From Candidatus Dormiibacterota bacterium (GTDB lineage Bacteria; Chloroflexota; Dormibacteria; Aeolococcales; Aeolococcaceae): a stretch of 56,272 bases of DNA. Under the pieces are notes generated by a model. The model did not search any database and was not told the origin of the DNA. It worked only from the letters and a program-made list of their open reading frames with translations. Positions 1 to 7,963 of the stretch are shown here, one piece after another. Within the stretch, counting starts at the first letter, position 1. Every line of letters begins with the position of its first letter. A program made the position numbers and the translations under genes. The DNA lies in NCBI GenBank assembly GCA_003132525.1, contig PKXZ01000026.1, positions 46,717 through 102,988 of the forward strand. The letters are read 5' to 3'.

Positions 1-1795
1 ATGTGTCGGCATCCGTGCTGCGGCCGGTCTTGGTCTTGCGTCCGCTCGCCAGCCCGAGCTCGTCGTAGAGGAAGCGCCCCAGCTGCTGCGTGCTCCCGGG
101 ATTGAACGTGTACCCGGCGATCTCCTGCACCTCGTTCTCGATCGCCGTGATGCGCGCGTACATCTCGGCGCTGATGGAACCGAGCAGGTCGCAATCGACG
201 GCGACGCCCTCCACCTCCATCGCAGCGAGAATCGGAACCAGGGGCAACTCCATCGAGTCGTGCAGTCGCGTTGCGCCCGCGCGCTCCATGTCGCGAACCA
301 ACGCGTCGCCGACTGGGTCGAGCAGTCCGATCCAGACGCCGTAGTACGCGGCGGCTTCCTCCACAGGCACGTCGGCGATGCCGCGTTTCCCACGGCCGCT
401 ACCGAGCAGCGTCTCCTCCGCCTCGACGCTGAGAGCCGCGAGATCGTGGGCGAGCACCGGGAGGGTCGGAACCTTGAGGCGCGAGTTGGTGAGGTAGGCG
501 GCGAGCAGCGCGTCGAACTGGAGACCCTGGATGGCGATGCCGCGCCGCCGCCACGCCAGCAGCTCGCGTTTGAGGTCGTAGCCGCGCTTCGGAATGCTGC
601 TGTCGGCAAGGACCTCCTCCACGGCAGCGACGGCCGCCGGGTCAGCGTTGCGCTCCAGTCCGGCATGCCATACGGGCATGTAGTAGGCGACGTCCGCACC
701 CTTGGGCGCAAAGGCGACACCGATCATGTCGCCGGTTCTCGGGTTGCCGTCAATCACGGTGCGCAGCGCCATCGCACCAGCAGTGCGAACGCGCTGCACA
801 GCGTCAGATGCCTGATGCGCATCGATCACGATCTCGACATCCGTCGCGGGCGATTGCAGGTCGCCGGGCAGGGCAGGCGCATCGCTTGCGGGTGGCGCAG
901 CACCAATCGTGGCGGCGCCGTCATCGGTGCGTCCGGGCAGCCGCGGGAGCAGGCTGCGAAACTCGAGACGATCGAACAATTCGCGCACCACAGACTCGTC
1001 GTAGTTGAAGAGGCGCGCGCTCTCGAGCGGCAGGTCGATGTCCAGGTCGACCTTGATGGTGGCGGTCCACTTGCTCAACCGCGCCTGCTCCACATGGCTT
1101 TCCAGGGCGCGCTGCACACGGCCTGGCGGCATCGTCGGCACCGCTGCGAGCACGTTCTCGAGCGGACCGTACTGCTGCACCAGCGACATCGCGGTTTTCT
1201 CACCAATCCCCGGAACCCCGGGGATGTTGTCGCTCGGATCGCCTTGCAGTGCCTTGAAATCGACCACCAGCGGCGGCTCGAAGCCGTAGCGTTCACGCAC
1301 CTTGTCGATGTCATAGATGATCGTGTCACTGAGCCCACGCCGGCTCGCGAAGACGCGGATGTGCTCGGTGACCAGCTGCAGCACATCGAGGTCGCCGGTC
1401 AGGATGATGACGTCGAGTCCAGCAGCCTCCGCCTTCTGGGCGAGCGTGCCGATGACATCATCGGCTTCGTACCTGGGAACCTCGATGATGGGAATACCGA
1501 GCGCCAGAACGACCTCGCGCGCCCACGGAAATTGCGCACGAAGCTCGTCAGGAGCGCGCAGACGTTGCGCTTTGTACTCTGCGACTCGCTCGTGGCGAAA
1601 GGTGGGACCGGAGAGATCGAAGGCCGCGATTGCATACGTTGGCGCGGTGTCGTTGAGCGCCTTGAAGAGCATCGACGTGAAGCCGTAGGCGGCGTTGGTC
1701 ATCTCGCCCCGGCTGTTGCTCAACGCGGGCATCGCGTGGAAGGCGCGATACACAAGGTTGTGCCCATCCACCAGCAACAAAGTCTCGCGAGCCAC
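1..1795 (-). CDS. polA: DNA polymerase I, 5' part (runs off window start)
   Basis: Replication/repair polymerase; about 598 N-terminal residues are present and the frame is open to base 1. It begins at a GTG (1795) and opens with the 5'-nuclease signature LLLVDGHNLVYRAF. The helix-hairpin part GDPSDNIPGVPGIGEKTA follows, then a 3'-5' exonuclease-like domain, and the start of the polymerase domain (FNPGSTQQLGRFLYDELGL, KTKTGRSTDAD). In the exonuclease domain the catalytic Asp-x-Glu pair is replaced (MALRTVIDG) and the late YxxxD motif reads YYGVWIG, so proofreading is probably lost, as in Taq-type enzymes. The catalytic palm residues lie outside the window. It is transcribed divergently from the nuclease-family gene at 1863. 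Confidence 0.95.
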   Translation of the reverse strand, partial: MARETLLLVDGHNLVYRAFHAMPALSNSRGEMTNAAYGFTSMLFKALNDTAPTYAIAAFDLSGPTFRHERVAEYKAQRLRAPDELRAQFPWAREVVLALGIPIIEVPRYEADDVIGTLAQKAEAAGLDVIILTGDLDVLQLVTEHIRVFASRRGLSDTIIYDIDKVRERYGFEPPLVVDFKALQGDPSDNIPGVPGIGEKTAMSLVQQYGPLENVLAAVPTMPPGRVQRALESHVEQARLSKWTATIKVDLDIDLPLESARLFNYDESVVRELFDRLEFRSLLPRLPGRTDDGAATIGAAPPASDAPALPGDLQSPATDVEIVIDAHQASDAVQRVRTAGAMALRTVIDGNPRTGDMIGVAFAPKGADVAYYMPVWHAGLERNADPAAVAAVEEVLADSSIPKRGYDLKRELLAWRRRGIAIQGLQFDALLAAYLTNSRLKVPTLPVLAHDLAALSVEAEETLLGSGRGKRGIADVPVEEAAAYYGVWIGLLDPVGDALVRDMERAGATRLHDSMELPLVPILAAMEVEGVAVDCDLLGSISAEMYARITAIENEVQEIAGYTFNPGSTQQLGRFLYDELGLASGRKTKTGRSTDADT

Positions 1796-1862
1796 AGCGA
1801 TCCATGGTAGCGGCGAGGCATGGATGTCCTCGCGGGCTCCGTCCCGGGGTTATGATCGAGGC

Positions 1863-2393
1863 ATGGCCGACCTGGTGGAAATGACCGTCGACAGCATCAG
1901 GGTGCACATGCCGACGGGCCAGCACGTCGTCATCCTCAAAGAGAAGACGGCTGATCGCTACCTCCCGATCTGGATCGGCATCAACGAGGCGAATGCGATC
2001 GCGCTGAAGATCACCGGCATCACCCCGGAGCGACCGATCACGCACGACCTGCTCGCCAACCTCCTGAGCGCGGTGGAGGTGACCGTCGAGCGGATTGTGG
2101 TGACATCGCTCAGCAATGAGGTCTTCTACGCTCGAATCCTTGCCCAGGTGGACGGGCGCCGGCTGGAGATCGACTCCCGCCCGTCGGACGCGATTGCCGT
2201 GGCGGTGCGGGTCGGCGCTGGCATCTTCGTCGCTGATGAGGTGCTCGACAAGGCGGGCGTCCTCCCCGAGGCGGACAAGGACGGCGATCTGACGGAGGCC
2301 GACCCGGAGAGCGAGGAGCGGCTCGCCAAGATCCGAGACTGGGTGAACACCCTCAACCTCCCCGACCTGGGCACGGGCGCCTCCGAGAGCTAG
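1863..2393 (+). CDS. Bifunctional nuclease (BFN/DUF151) family protein
   Basis: A 176-residue protein whose first ~135 residues match the BFN (DUF151) domain: an MVEM-like start followed by VILKEKTADRYLPIWIGINEA, then RPITHDLLANLL, and the conserved DSRPSDAIAVAVR segment. Residues ~140-176 form an acidic tail. The family includes plant and bacterial proteins reported as DNase/RNase, but many bacterial members have no proven function. The start at 1863 was preferred over upstream in-frame codons because homology begins here and those codons lie inside polA on the other strand. It ends 7 bases before the convergent GH18 gene. The family assignment is firm; the activity is inferred. Confidence 0.88.
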   Translation: MADLVEMTVDSIRVHMPTGQHVVILKEKTADRYLPIWIGINEANAIALKITGITPERPITHDLLANLLSAVEVTVERIVVTSLSNEVFYARILAQVDGRRLEIDSRPSDAIAVAVRVGAGIFVADEVLDKAGVLPEADKDGDLTEADPESEERLAKIRDWVNTLNLPDLGTGASES

Positions 2394-2400
2394 GCGCGGC

Positions 2401-3975
2401 TCAGGCGCTGAAGAGCGACCAGAACCCCGGGTCCTCGAAGCCGAGCCTCCAGGCCGCGATCCCCAGCAGGCCGTAGGTGTGGACCAGCGCGACCTTGCGC
2501 GCCAGACTGTCGGCGTCGTCGAAATAGGTGATCAGGGACCCGTTGGGCGAAAGCACGTAGGGGGTCTGCGCGTTGAAGTCGTAGTCGACCCGAGCCCCGG
2601 GCACCGCGAGCGCGTTGTAGAGGACGTTCGAGTACGCCGACGCGCCGCCGAAGGCACTCCCCCAGGCGCGACCGTAGAGCGGCACGCCGAGGAGCACGTG
2701 CGCTGGGTTGAGGTCCGGCAGGGTTGCCTGCAGGACCGCGTTGTCCCAGTCCAGTCCGGCCACCGGTCCCGGCGTGCCGCCGTCGCCATGCTCGTCATAC
2801 GCCATGAGGTCGACGTAGTCGGCCGCCTTCCCGATCGCGGCGATGTCGTACGCAGCGGAGTACGGATTCACCCCGGCGAAGTCGTGGGGGACGATGTCGA
2901 CGATCAGCTTGGCGCCGTGCGCGTGGACCGCGGTCGCCAGCTGCTGGATGAACGCCGTGAAGGGCGCCTTATCGGCCGCCAGCATCCCCTCGAAGTCCAC
3001 GTTGATGCCGCGGTATCCGTCGTAGTGGATCGCCGCGACCATCTCATTGATGAGCACGTTGACTGCGCTTGGATTGTTGAGGAGCTGATCAGTCGCCGTG
3101 GGGTTGGTCGAGTCGTTGGCGAGTGACGGCCAGATCGGCAGGCCCGCCGCACCCGCACGACCCACGGCGGACTGATCGGGCGTGCCGAGCAGGGTGCCGT
3201 TCGCCTGCGCCTGCCATCCCGTCGGAGTCACCTCGGTGACGGCCCCCAGGTGGAACGCCAGCGACGAGTTGGACGGCGCGGTGTTGATGACGAAGGCGTC
3301 CACGGGGATGCCCTTGACCGAAGGCGGGGGCGGTACCGTGACCCGGCGGAGCGTGTGCGGGGCGATACCGACGAGCGACAGGGTTATCCCGGGGTCGAGA
3401 TGGGCCTCGCCGGCCGTTGGGATCGACGCCGGCAGTGCGATCGACGCGGGTGGCTTGCCGCTCCAGGAGATCCGTGCGTGGGTGCCATCGACCCAGGTGA
3501 TCTTGGCGCCGGGCAGTGCCGCGGCGATGGACGGCTGCGACGGAGCATCGTCGAACACGGCGTCAACCACCAATCCGGTCGACGGGTCGATGTGGGCCGC
3601 GAGCATCGCCGCGGTCGGTGGGATCACCGTGAAATTGATGTTCTGGGTGCTCATGCCCGCCACGGCCACCGAAAGGCGGTGCGGCGTGGAGAGCGGGAGC
3701 AGCGGCTGCACCGTCGCGACAAGATCCTGTGCCTCGGTGGCGAGCGAGAGCGGGTGCCCGTCGAGCGTTGCGGTCACGTCCGATGCCTGGAGCGCCGCCC
3801 CGGTGGCATGCAGCCGCAGATCGAGATTGGGGGGCACGTTGGTGGAGCCGGAGCGGAGGCCGACGCCGCCCGCGGTGATCACGAGGTAGCCGTAGTTTGG
3901 GGGTGGGCCGAGCCCGCTGAAGCTGCAGCCGGAGACCAGCAGCGCCACAGCCAGGCACGCCAGGCGGCGGTGCAT
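2401..3975 (-). CDS. Lipoprotein with C-terminal GH18 (spore-germination-type) hydrolase domain
   Basis: This 524-residue protein has a lipoprotein signal (LLVSGC, Cys17). Residues ~30-215 look like beta-rich, Ig-like adhesion domains. Residues ~225-524 are a GH18 TIM barrel of the YaaH/SleL type. The GH18 signature GINVDFE gives a catalytic Glu at 329; YVDLMAYDEHG, VLLGVPLYGRAW and the C-terminal GLLGIAAWRLGFEDPGFW are family landmarks. It should act outside the cell on peptidoglycan or another GlcNAc polymer, tethered to the membrane. The first Asp of the long DGxDxDxE consensus is Arg here, but the catalytic DxE pair is kept. It is separated by about 50 bases from the anti-sigma gene upstream on the same strand and could be co-transcribed. 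Confidence 0.85.
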   Translation of the reverse strand: MHRRLACLAVALLVSGCSFSGLGPPPNYGYLVITAGGVGLRSGSTNVPPNLDLRLHATGAALQASDVTATLDGHPLSLATEAQDLVATVQPLLPLSTPHRLSVAVAGMSTQNINFTVIPPTAAMLAAHIDPSTGLVVDAVFDDAPSQPSIAAALPGAKITWVDGTHARISWSGKPPASIALPASIPTAGEAHLDPGITLSLVGIAPHTLRRVTVPPPPSVKGIPVDAFVINTAPSNSSLAFHLGAVTEVTPTGWQAQANGTLLGTPDQSAVGRAGAAGLPIWPSLANDSTNPTATDQLLNNPSAVNVLINEMVAAIHYDGYRGINVDFEGMLAADKAPFTAFIQQLATAVHAHGAKLIVDIVPHDFAGVNPYSAAYDIAAIGKAADYVDLMAYDEHGDGGTPGPVAGLDWDNAVLQATLPDLNPAHVLLGVPLYGRAWGSAFGGASAYSNVLYNALAVPGARVDYDFNAQTPYVLSPNGSLITYFDDADSLARKVALVHTYGLLGIAAWRLGFEDPGFWSLFSA

Positions 3976-4027
3976 TGCCTAGCAGTCTAGTAAAGGAGAC
4001 GCGCTTGGGACCGGCGCAGCTCCGGAA

Positions 4028-4984
4028 TCAGTGGATCGTGAGCGTCAATTCCGCGGTGAGCGCGGGGCTGTTCGGGCCGGTGGTCCCGGCGGGTACGGTC
4101 GCGATGACCCGGAGTTCGGTGCCCGGCGCAAGTCCCGCAGGAACCGTGAAGCTGAGCAGCGGACCGTTTGTTCCGATCGCTGGGACGGATCCGGACGCCC
4201 CTTCGCTCGTTCCTCCGGCCTGCGGCTCCGGCGCGGAGGTCTGGGCAATGCTGAAGTCAGGGGGTACCGCCAGCTGACCGTTCGAGTTCGAGCCCGTGCC
4301 CGCCACCGTGACCGAAACGCAAGGCAGCGCAGCCCGGGACGGGGCTGTGGCGGACACCGCCCCCGGGATCGAGAGTGACGTCACCGGTTCCGACAGTTGC
4401 GCGTAGACAATCGCCTGCTTGCCCGAGGTGACGGTCAGGGTTGGCGCAGCGAGCACCAGGTGGAGCGCGGGCTGAGCGGGATCAGTGGCCAGATCCTCCT
4501 GGCTGAAGCTGGCTGGCGGCGAGGCACCGGTGATGCCCACGATCGAGGTGCAGGACGAGGTGGTGCTCGCCCCGGCGTGCTGCGCGGCGCCACGGGGAGC
4601 CGTAGCCGGCTGGAGGGTCCCGTTGACCGAACCTCCGCCCCCATGCACCACGGCGGCGATCGCGATCACGAGCACAAAGGCGCCGGCAAGCGCCGTTGCC
4701 GGGAAGCGGCGGAGCAGGCCGAGGTTGAACCAGCTCAGGCCGATGCGCGGCCGCGCGGGGATCTCGGCGACGGGCGGCGTCGACGGCAGGTGCACCACGT
4801 GGGGCATCCGCGCCTTCGGCACCTCGCGGAGCGCTTGGATACTCGCCCTGAACTCCGCATAGGCCGCGGCGCAGGGTTCGCAGGACTGCATGTGCGCGTG
4901 GAAGCGTGCCTCCTCGATGGGCGTTAGCTCATCCTCGTAGGCCGCAGAGAACAGGTCGTCGAGGTGGCGGCGCGGGCTACTCAT
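4028..4984 (-). CDS. Anti-sigma factor, zinc-finger (zf-HC2) type, membrane-anchored
   Basis: A 318-residue protein with an N-terminal ZAS domain carrying the H31-x3-C35-x2-C38 motif (HMQSCEPC). A Pro-rich linker and one transmembrane helix (about residues 90-112) precede an Ala/Thr/Pro-rich extracytoplasmic part of ~200 residues without a recognised domain. It overlaps the preceding sigma factor gene by 4 bases (ATGA), the usual arrangement for an ECF sigma and its cognate anti-sigma. It should hold that sigma factor at the membrane until an envelope signal releases it. The signal and any protease cannot be read from the sequence. Confidence 0.9.
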   Translation of the reverse strand: MSSPRRHLDDLFSAAYEDELTPIEEARFHAHMQSCEPCAAAYAEFRASIQALREVPKARMPHVVHLPSTPPVAEIPARPRIGLSWFNLGLLRRFPATALAGAFVLVIAIAAVVHGGGGSVNGTLQPATAPRGAAQHAGASTTSSCTSIVGITGASPPASFSQEDLATDPAQPALHLVLAAPTLTVTSGKQAIVYAQLSEPVTSLSIPGAVSATAPSRAALPCVSVTVAGTGSNSNGQLAVPPDFSIAQTSAPEPQAGGTSEGASGSVPAIGTNGPLLSFTVPAGLAPGTELRVIATVPAGTTGPNSPALTAELTLTIH

Positions 4985-5556
4985 GCGTGCTCCTCGGCAA
5001 AGCCCGGCGCTGCGGCGGTACCACGCAGGGCCTTGGCAAGCATGGTCCGCGCCCGGTTCAGCCGCGACTTGACCGTGCCGATCGGAACACGGAGCGCCTC
5101 AGACATCTCCTCGTAGCTCAGCTCGTTGACGTCCCGGAGGACGACGACGGCGCGGAAGTCGGGATGGAGCGCGAGCAGTGCTTCACGGACCGCGGCCACG
5201 CGCTCGCGGGACAGAACGGTCGCCTCCGGGCCGAGTGCCGGGTCGGGAAGCTCAACGATATTGCCCTCGGCGTCCTCCAGGGGATCAGCGGGCCGGCGGA
5301 CGGTGCGGCGCTGGACGTCATGACTGCAGTTGATCGCGACCCGAAACAGCCAGGCCCGGATGGTCTGACCGCGCAGCACCGGGATTCTGACGTAGGCGCG
5401 CAGGAAGGTCTCCTGCACGACGTCCGCCGCATCGGCCGGTGTCCCGAGAATCCTGAGTGCCATCGTATAGAGCTCATCCTGGTGGCGAGTGACAATTGCT
5501 GCAAAGGCATCGCGGTCGCCGCGGCGTGCCCGCTCGAGGAGCGCCTCGTCGTCCAT
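4981..5556 (-). CDS. ECF-type RNA polymerase sigma factor (RpoE/SigW-like)
   Basis: A 191-residue group 4 sigma factor. Region 2 (about 18-88) includes DAFAAIVTRHQDELY and ADAADVVQETFLRAY. Region 4 (about 118-172) includes LPPxFR-like LHPDFRAVVVLRDV and the helix-turn-helix ELSYEEMSEALRVPIGTVKSRL. There is no region 1 or 3, as expected for ECF factors. It is coupled by a 4-base overlap to the zinc-finger anti-sigma gene. A GGAACC-N16-CGTAC element lies just upstream and suggests autoregulation with a nearly leaderless mRNA. The exact ECF subgroup is not determined. Confidence 0.95.
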   Translation of the reverse strand: MDDEALLERARRGDRDAFAAIVTRHQDELYTMALRILGTPADAADVVQETFLRAYVRIPVLRGQTIRAWLFRVAINCSHDVQRRTVRRPADPLEDAEGNIVELPDPALGPEATVLSRERVAAVREALLALHPDFRAVVVLRDVNELSYEEMSEALRVPIGTVKSRLNRARTMLAKALRGTAAAPGFAEEHA

Positions 5557-5566
5557 GCATTTGAGG

Positions 5567-5594
5567 GTACGCGCCAGGTAGCGCTCCGGTTCCC
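5567..5594 (-). promoter_or_regulatory. Putative ECF-type autoregulatory promoter
   Basis: Read on the minus strand, GGGAACC (5594-5588) is followed by a 16-base spacer and CGTAC (5571-5567). This matches the GGAAC / CGT pattern and spacing known for many ECF sigma promoters. The predicted transcript would start only a few bases before the sigma factor ATG at 5556, leaving little room for a leader. This is inference from the pattern; the start site is unmapped. Confidence 0.55.
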
Positions 5595-5621
5595 GGCTTG
5601 AGCCGGTACGCTGTCAATCCG

Positions 5622-5704
5622 GCCGGGGTGGCGGAATGGTAGACGCAGCGGTCTCAAAAACCGCCGAGGACAACCTCGTGAGGGTTCGACTCCCTCTCCC
5701 GGCA
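5622..5704 (+). tRNA. tRNA-Leu (anticodon CAA)
   Basis: An 83-base class II tRNA. The acceptor stem GCCGGGG pairs with TCCCGGC (one G-T pair), with discriminator A at 5704. The anticodon stem GCGGT/ACCGC encloses the loop CTCAAAA, giving anticodon CAA. There is a long variable arm (CGAGG..CCTCG) and a T-arm GAGGG-TTCGACT-CCCTC. CCA is not encoded. It reads codon UUG. Confidence 0.96.
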
Positions 5705-5719
5705 CTCGGACAGCGTGTA

Positions 5720-6244
5720 CTAAGCGTCGGACGCGGCCAAGGGATGATTCTTCAGGCCGCTTTGAATGACCTTGGCGATGGCAATTGGACCACCATCAAG
5801 GGAGAGGAGAAGCAAGACGACGGCAGCGCCTGCGCCCAACACGGCGCACTGCCACGGCGCGAAGGTGAACGGCGCCATCCCCATATAGGCAGCGCACCGA
5901 CCGTACGGAGGGCAGTATGGGAGCGATCGCAATTGAGAGGTCAAAAGACCGACCCCAACCCCGACGGGCACCGATAGCACCCGAAGTGCGTTCGCGAGGC
6001 TGTCCACCAAAGAGAGGGCAAGCAAAGTAACCGCGGCACCCCCACCGAACAAGACGCATTGCCAAGTCGCGTAGGTATACCTCGCAAAAAAATTGGGAAG
6101 GGGGCAGAGGATTGCAGGTGGGCCTCCAGCGTACAGTGCGCACTCGGGTCTCACACCTGTAATAAGTTGCGCGGTCCACAGGCCAACGCCAACTCCCACC
6201 GGCACGGAAGCCACCCGAAGGACACTCGCCAGAATGCGCTTCAT
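5720..6244 (-). CDS. Small membrane protein made of a tandem duplication
   Basis: A 174-residue protein with four predicted membrane segments arranged as two homologous halves. Each half begins with RV(A/L)SVPVGVGVGL, continues through a Cys/Pro-rich loop, and ends in a WQC(V/A)L-G-GAAV-LL-LSL helix. The ATG at 6244 was chosen because the repeat starts at residue ~10; the frame stays open further upstream but that part is not repeat-like. I do not recognise the family. It lies convergent to tRNA-Leu and divergent from the DUF664 gene. Paired Cys in each half could form disulfides in the exposed loops. Confidence 0.6.
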   Translation of the reverse strand: MKRILASVLRVASVPVGVGVGLWTAQLITGVRPECALYAGGPPAILCPLPNFFARYTYATWQCVLFGGGAAVTLLALSLVDSLANALRVLSVPVGVGVGLLTSQLRSLPYCPPYGRCAAYMGMAPFTFAPWQCAVLGAGAAVVLLLLSLDGGPIAIAKVIQSGLKNHPLAASDA

Positions 6245-6350
6245 CCAAGCGATGTTACAGCGCGCCGAGGCCGAGCCAGAATTCCGCCCGTATGCGCGAA
6301 CAACTGCCGCTTTTTCCGGCACCCAGTACACGTGGGATACAAATACCGGT

Positions 6351-6947
6351 ATGAGTTCTCCAGATAAGACCGGCGAGTCGGTGCCGGAGCGATGGACCGC
6401 GTCGGCGGTGTTCCCCGACATGTGGGTGGATCCGGATAACGATCCCCGTGACACCGGTTTGGAGTTGGCTGACGAGCGTTCCACCCTCATCGACTACTTG
6501 CGTGCCTACCGATTGACGCTCCGACTGAAGTGCGCCGATCTCGACGCCAGTCAGATGGCGCTCCGATCGGTACCGCCGTCGACGATGTCGTTGTTAGGCC
6601 TCATCCGGCATATGGCGGACGTCGAGCGGAACTGGTTCCGATGCGTTATGGCAGGTGAGGATGCCCCGAGTCTGTTTTGGTCCGACGATGACCGCGAAGG
6701 CGGGTGGGACGGTGCGGTTGCGGACGCCGCCGTGGTCGCTCAGGCGTGGGCGGCGTGGGAGGACGAGATCGCATTCGCCGAGCGATTCGTCGCCGAGACA
6801 ACTGATCTCAGCACGGTCGGCCGCATGTCTGACGGCAAACCAATTCGACTGCGCGAGGTCCTCGTGCACATGATCGAGGAATACGCGCGCCATTGCGGAC
6901 ACGCCGACCTGATTCGTGAGCGGATCGACGGTCGCGTGGGTCAGTAG
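6351..6947 (+). CDS. DinB-superfamily DUF664 protein (mini-mycothiol-transferase type)
   Basis: A 198-residue four-helix-bundle protein of the DinB/DUF664 family. Metal-ligand histidines are visible: H87 in LIRHMADVERNWF, and H181/H184 in the C-terminal EEYARHCGHADLIRE block, which is diagnostic of DUF664. LIDYLRAYRLTLRLKCADL forms the first helix. In actinobacteria many members are mycothiol-dependent S-transferases or related detoxification enzymes; bacillithiol relatives exist. The start at 6351 is the last ATG before the conserved part; upstream in-frame sequence is antisense to the neighbouring gene. Substrate is unknown. Confidence 0.85.
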   Translation: MSSPDKTGESVPERWTASAVFPDMWVDPDNDPRDTGLELADERSTLIDYLRAYRLTLRLKCADLDASQMALRSVPPSTMSLLGLIRHMADVERNWFRCVMAGEDAPSLFWSDDDREGGWDGAVADAAVVAQAWAAWEDEIAFAERFVAETTDLSTVGRMSDGKPIRLREVLVHMIEEYARHCGHADLIRERIDGRVGQ

Positions 6948-7039
6948 CGACACCCGCGGCGCGGCCCACCGACGCCTTCACCGGATAGACGCCGACAAGG
7001 GCTTCGTCCAATAGCACCGCCAGCAACGAGGACACGAAT

Positions 7040-7249
7040 ATGCAGTCTCGATACAGGAATTACTGGGTGTACAGCATCGGTGTCGGGATCGTCCCGGCCG
7101 TTGTCGCAGTGATTGTCGCGGCCATCAAGCAGGACAACCTGCACACCTATCTCCTGGTGTTCGCGGGATGGGCCATCGGGTGGGTGTCCGGCACCATCGC
7201 CCGGTACGTTTATCCGCCGCCGAGTAAGTGGCACGCGCAGGTCAGGTAG
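7040..7249 (+). CDS. Small two-helix membrane protein
   Basis: A 69-residue protein with two predicted transmembrane helices (about residues 9-28 and 36-57) and a short basic C-terminus. A purine-rich stretch (cgagga) lies about 8 bases upstream of the ATG. No family was recognised. It sits in a run of small membrane genes (5720-7960). Its reality rests on the hydrophobic pattern and the ribosome-binding site. Confidence 0.5.
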   Translation: MQSRYRNYWVYSIGVGIVPAVVAVIVAAIKQDNLHTYLLVFAGWAIGWVSGTIARYVYPPPSKWHAQVR

Positions 7250-7315
7250 GTCACCAGGGCACGTCACAGGCACCGTCTGCTGCGGGAATGGCGCTTCGCC
7301 CGGCATCATTCGCGC

Positions 7316-7960
7316 ATGGACATCGCGCGCGTCAGCGGTGCATCGCCGCCGCAGCAGGAACCGTTGTCGCCACTGATCAAGTGGGTGCTTCCCGGCGGTG
7401 TCGTGGCGCTGACGATCGCACTCCTCGGCGGGTACGAGTTTCACTGGTCCTGGACCGGTGTCACGCCCGGCGACCAACTCTGGGATCTCCTCCACGTGAT
7501 CGTGCTTCCGGTGGTGCTGGCGACCCTGCCGATCTGGTACCGGACCCGGCAGCGCTGGATGATGGAGTGGCATCTGGTCTTCGGCATTGCAACCCTCGCG
7601 TTCGCTGTCCTGGTGGTGGGTGGGTACGCGCTCGACTGGGGGTGGACCGGCTTTCAGGGCAACACCTTCTGGGACTGGCTCGAGCTGCTTGCGCTGCCGG
7701 TCGTCGTCGCCTCGTTGCCGCTGTGGTTCGCGACCAACAAGCGCTTCGAGCGCCGCTGGCGCGCAGTGGGCCTGTGCGGACTCGCGATCTTTGTGGTCGT
7801 GGTGGTCGGTGGCTACGCCCTCAGTTGGGGCTGGACGGGCTTCCAGGGCAACACGCTTTGGGACTGGCTGCGCCTCCTCCTCGTCCCCTTCGTGCTGCCG
7901 GCGGCGCTCGCATGGTTCTCGGCCCGGGCCGAGTCGCAGCGTGAGCGGGAGCACGCATAG
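7316..7960 (+). CDS. Membrane protein of three tandem Trp-rich repeats
   Basis: A 214-residue protein consisting of three consecutive ~63-residue units. Each unit has a hydrophobic helix ending GGY, a W-x-WTG motif (HWSWTG, DWGWTG, SWGWTG), then G-x-x-(L/F)WDWL and a second helix around LPVV-A-LPLWF, closing with a basic patch. This predicts six membrane helices. Units 2 and 3 are the most alike (GGYALxWGWTGFQGNT in both), so they look like the latest duplication. No known family is recognised. It is convergent with the secreted repeat protein at 7964 with a 3-base gap. Confidence 0.65.
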   Translation: MDIARVSGASPPQQEPLSPLIKWVLPGGVVALTIALLGGYEFHWSWTGVTPGDQLWDLLHVIVLPVVLATLPIWYRTRQRWMMEWHLVFGIATLAFAVLVVGGYALDWGWTGFQGNTFWDWLELLALPVVVASLPLWFATNKRFERRWRAVGLCGLAIFVVVVVGGYALSWGWTGFQGNTLWDWLRLLLVPFVLPAALAWFSARAESQREREHA

Positions 7961-7963
7961 GAA

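Noticed and set aside
260-1810. Long plus-strand open frame opposite polA
   Set aside because: It is the antisense shadow of polA in high-GC DNA; its translation is Arg/His-rich with no domain, while the minus strand reads DNA polymerase I.
5622-7960. Integrated genomic island at tRNA-Leu
   Set aside because: No integrase or mobility gene is present and I could not find a second copy of the tRNA 3' end in the window; it stays only a weak hint.
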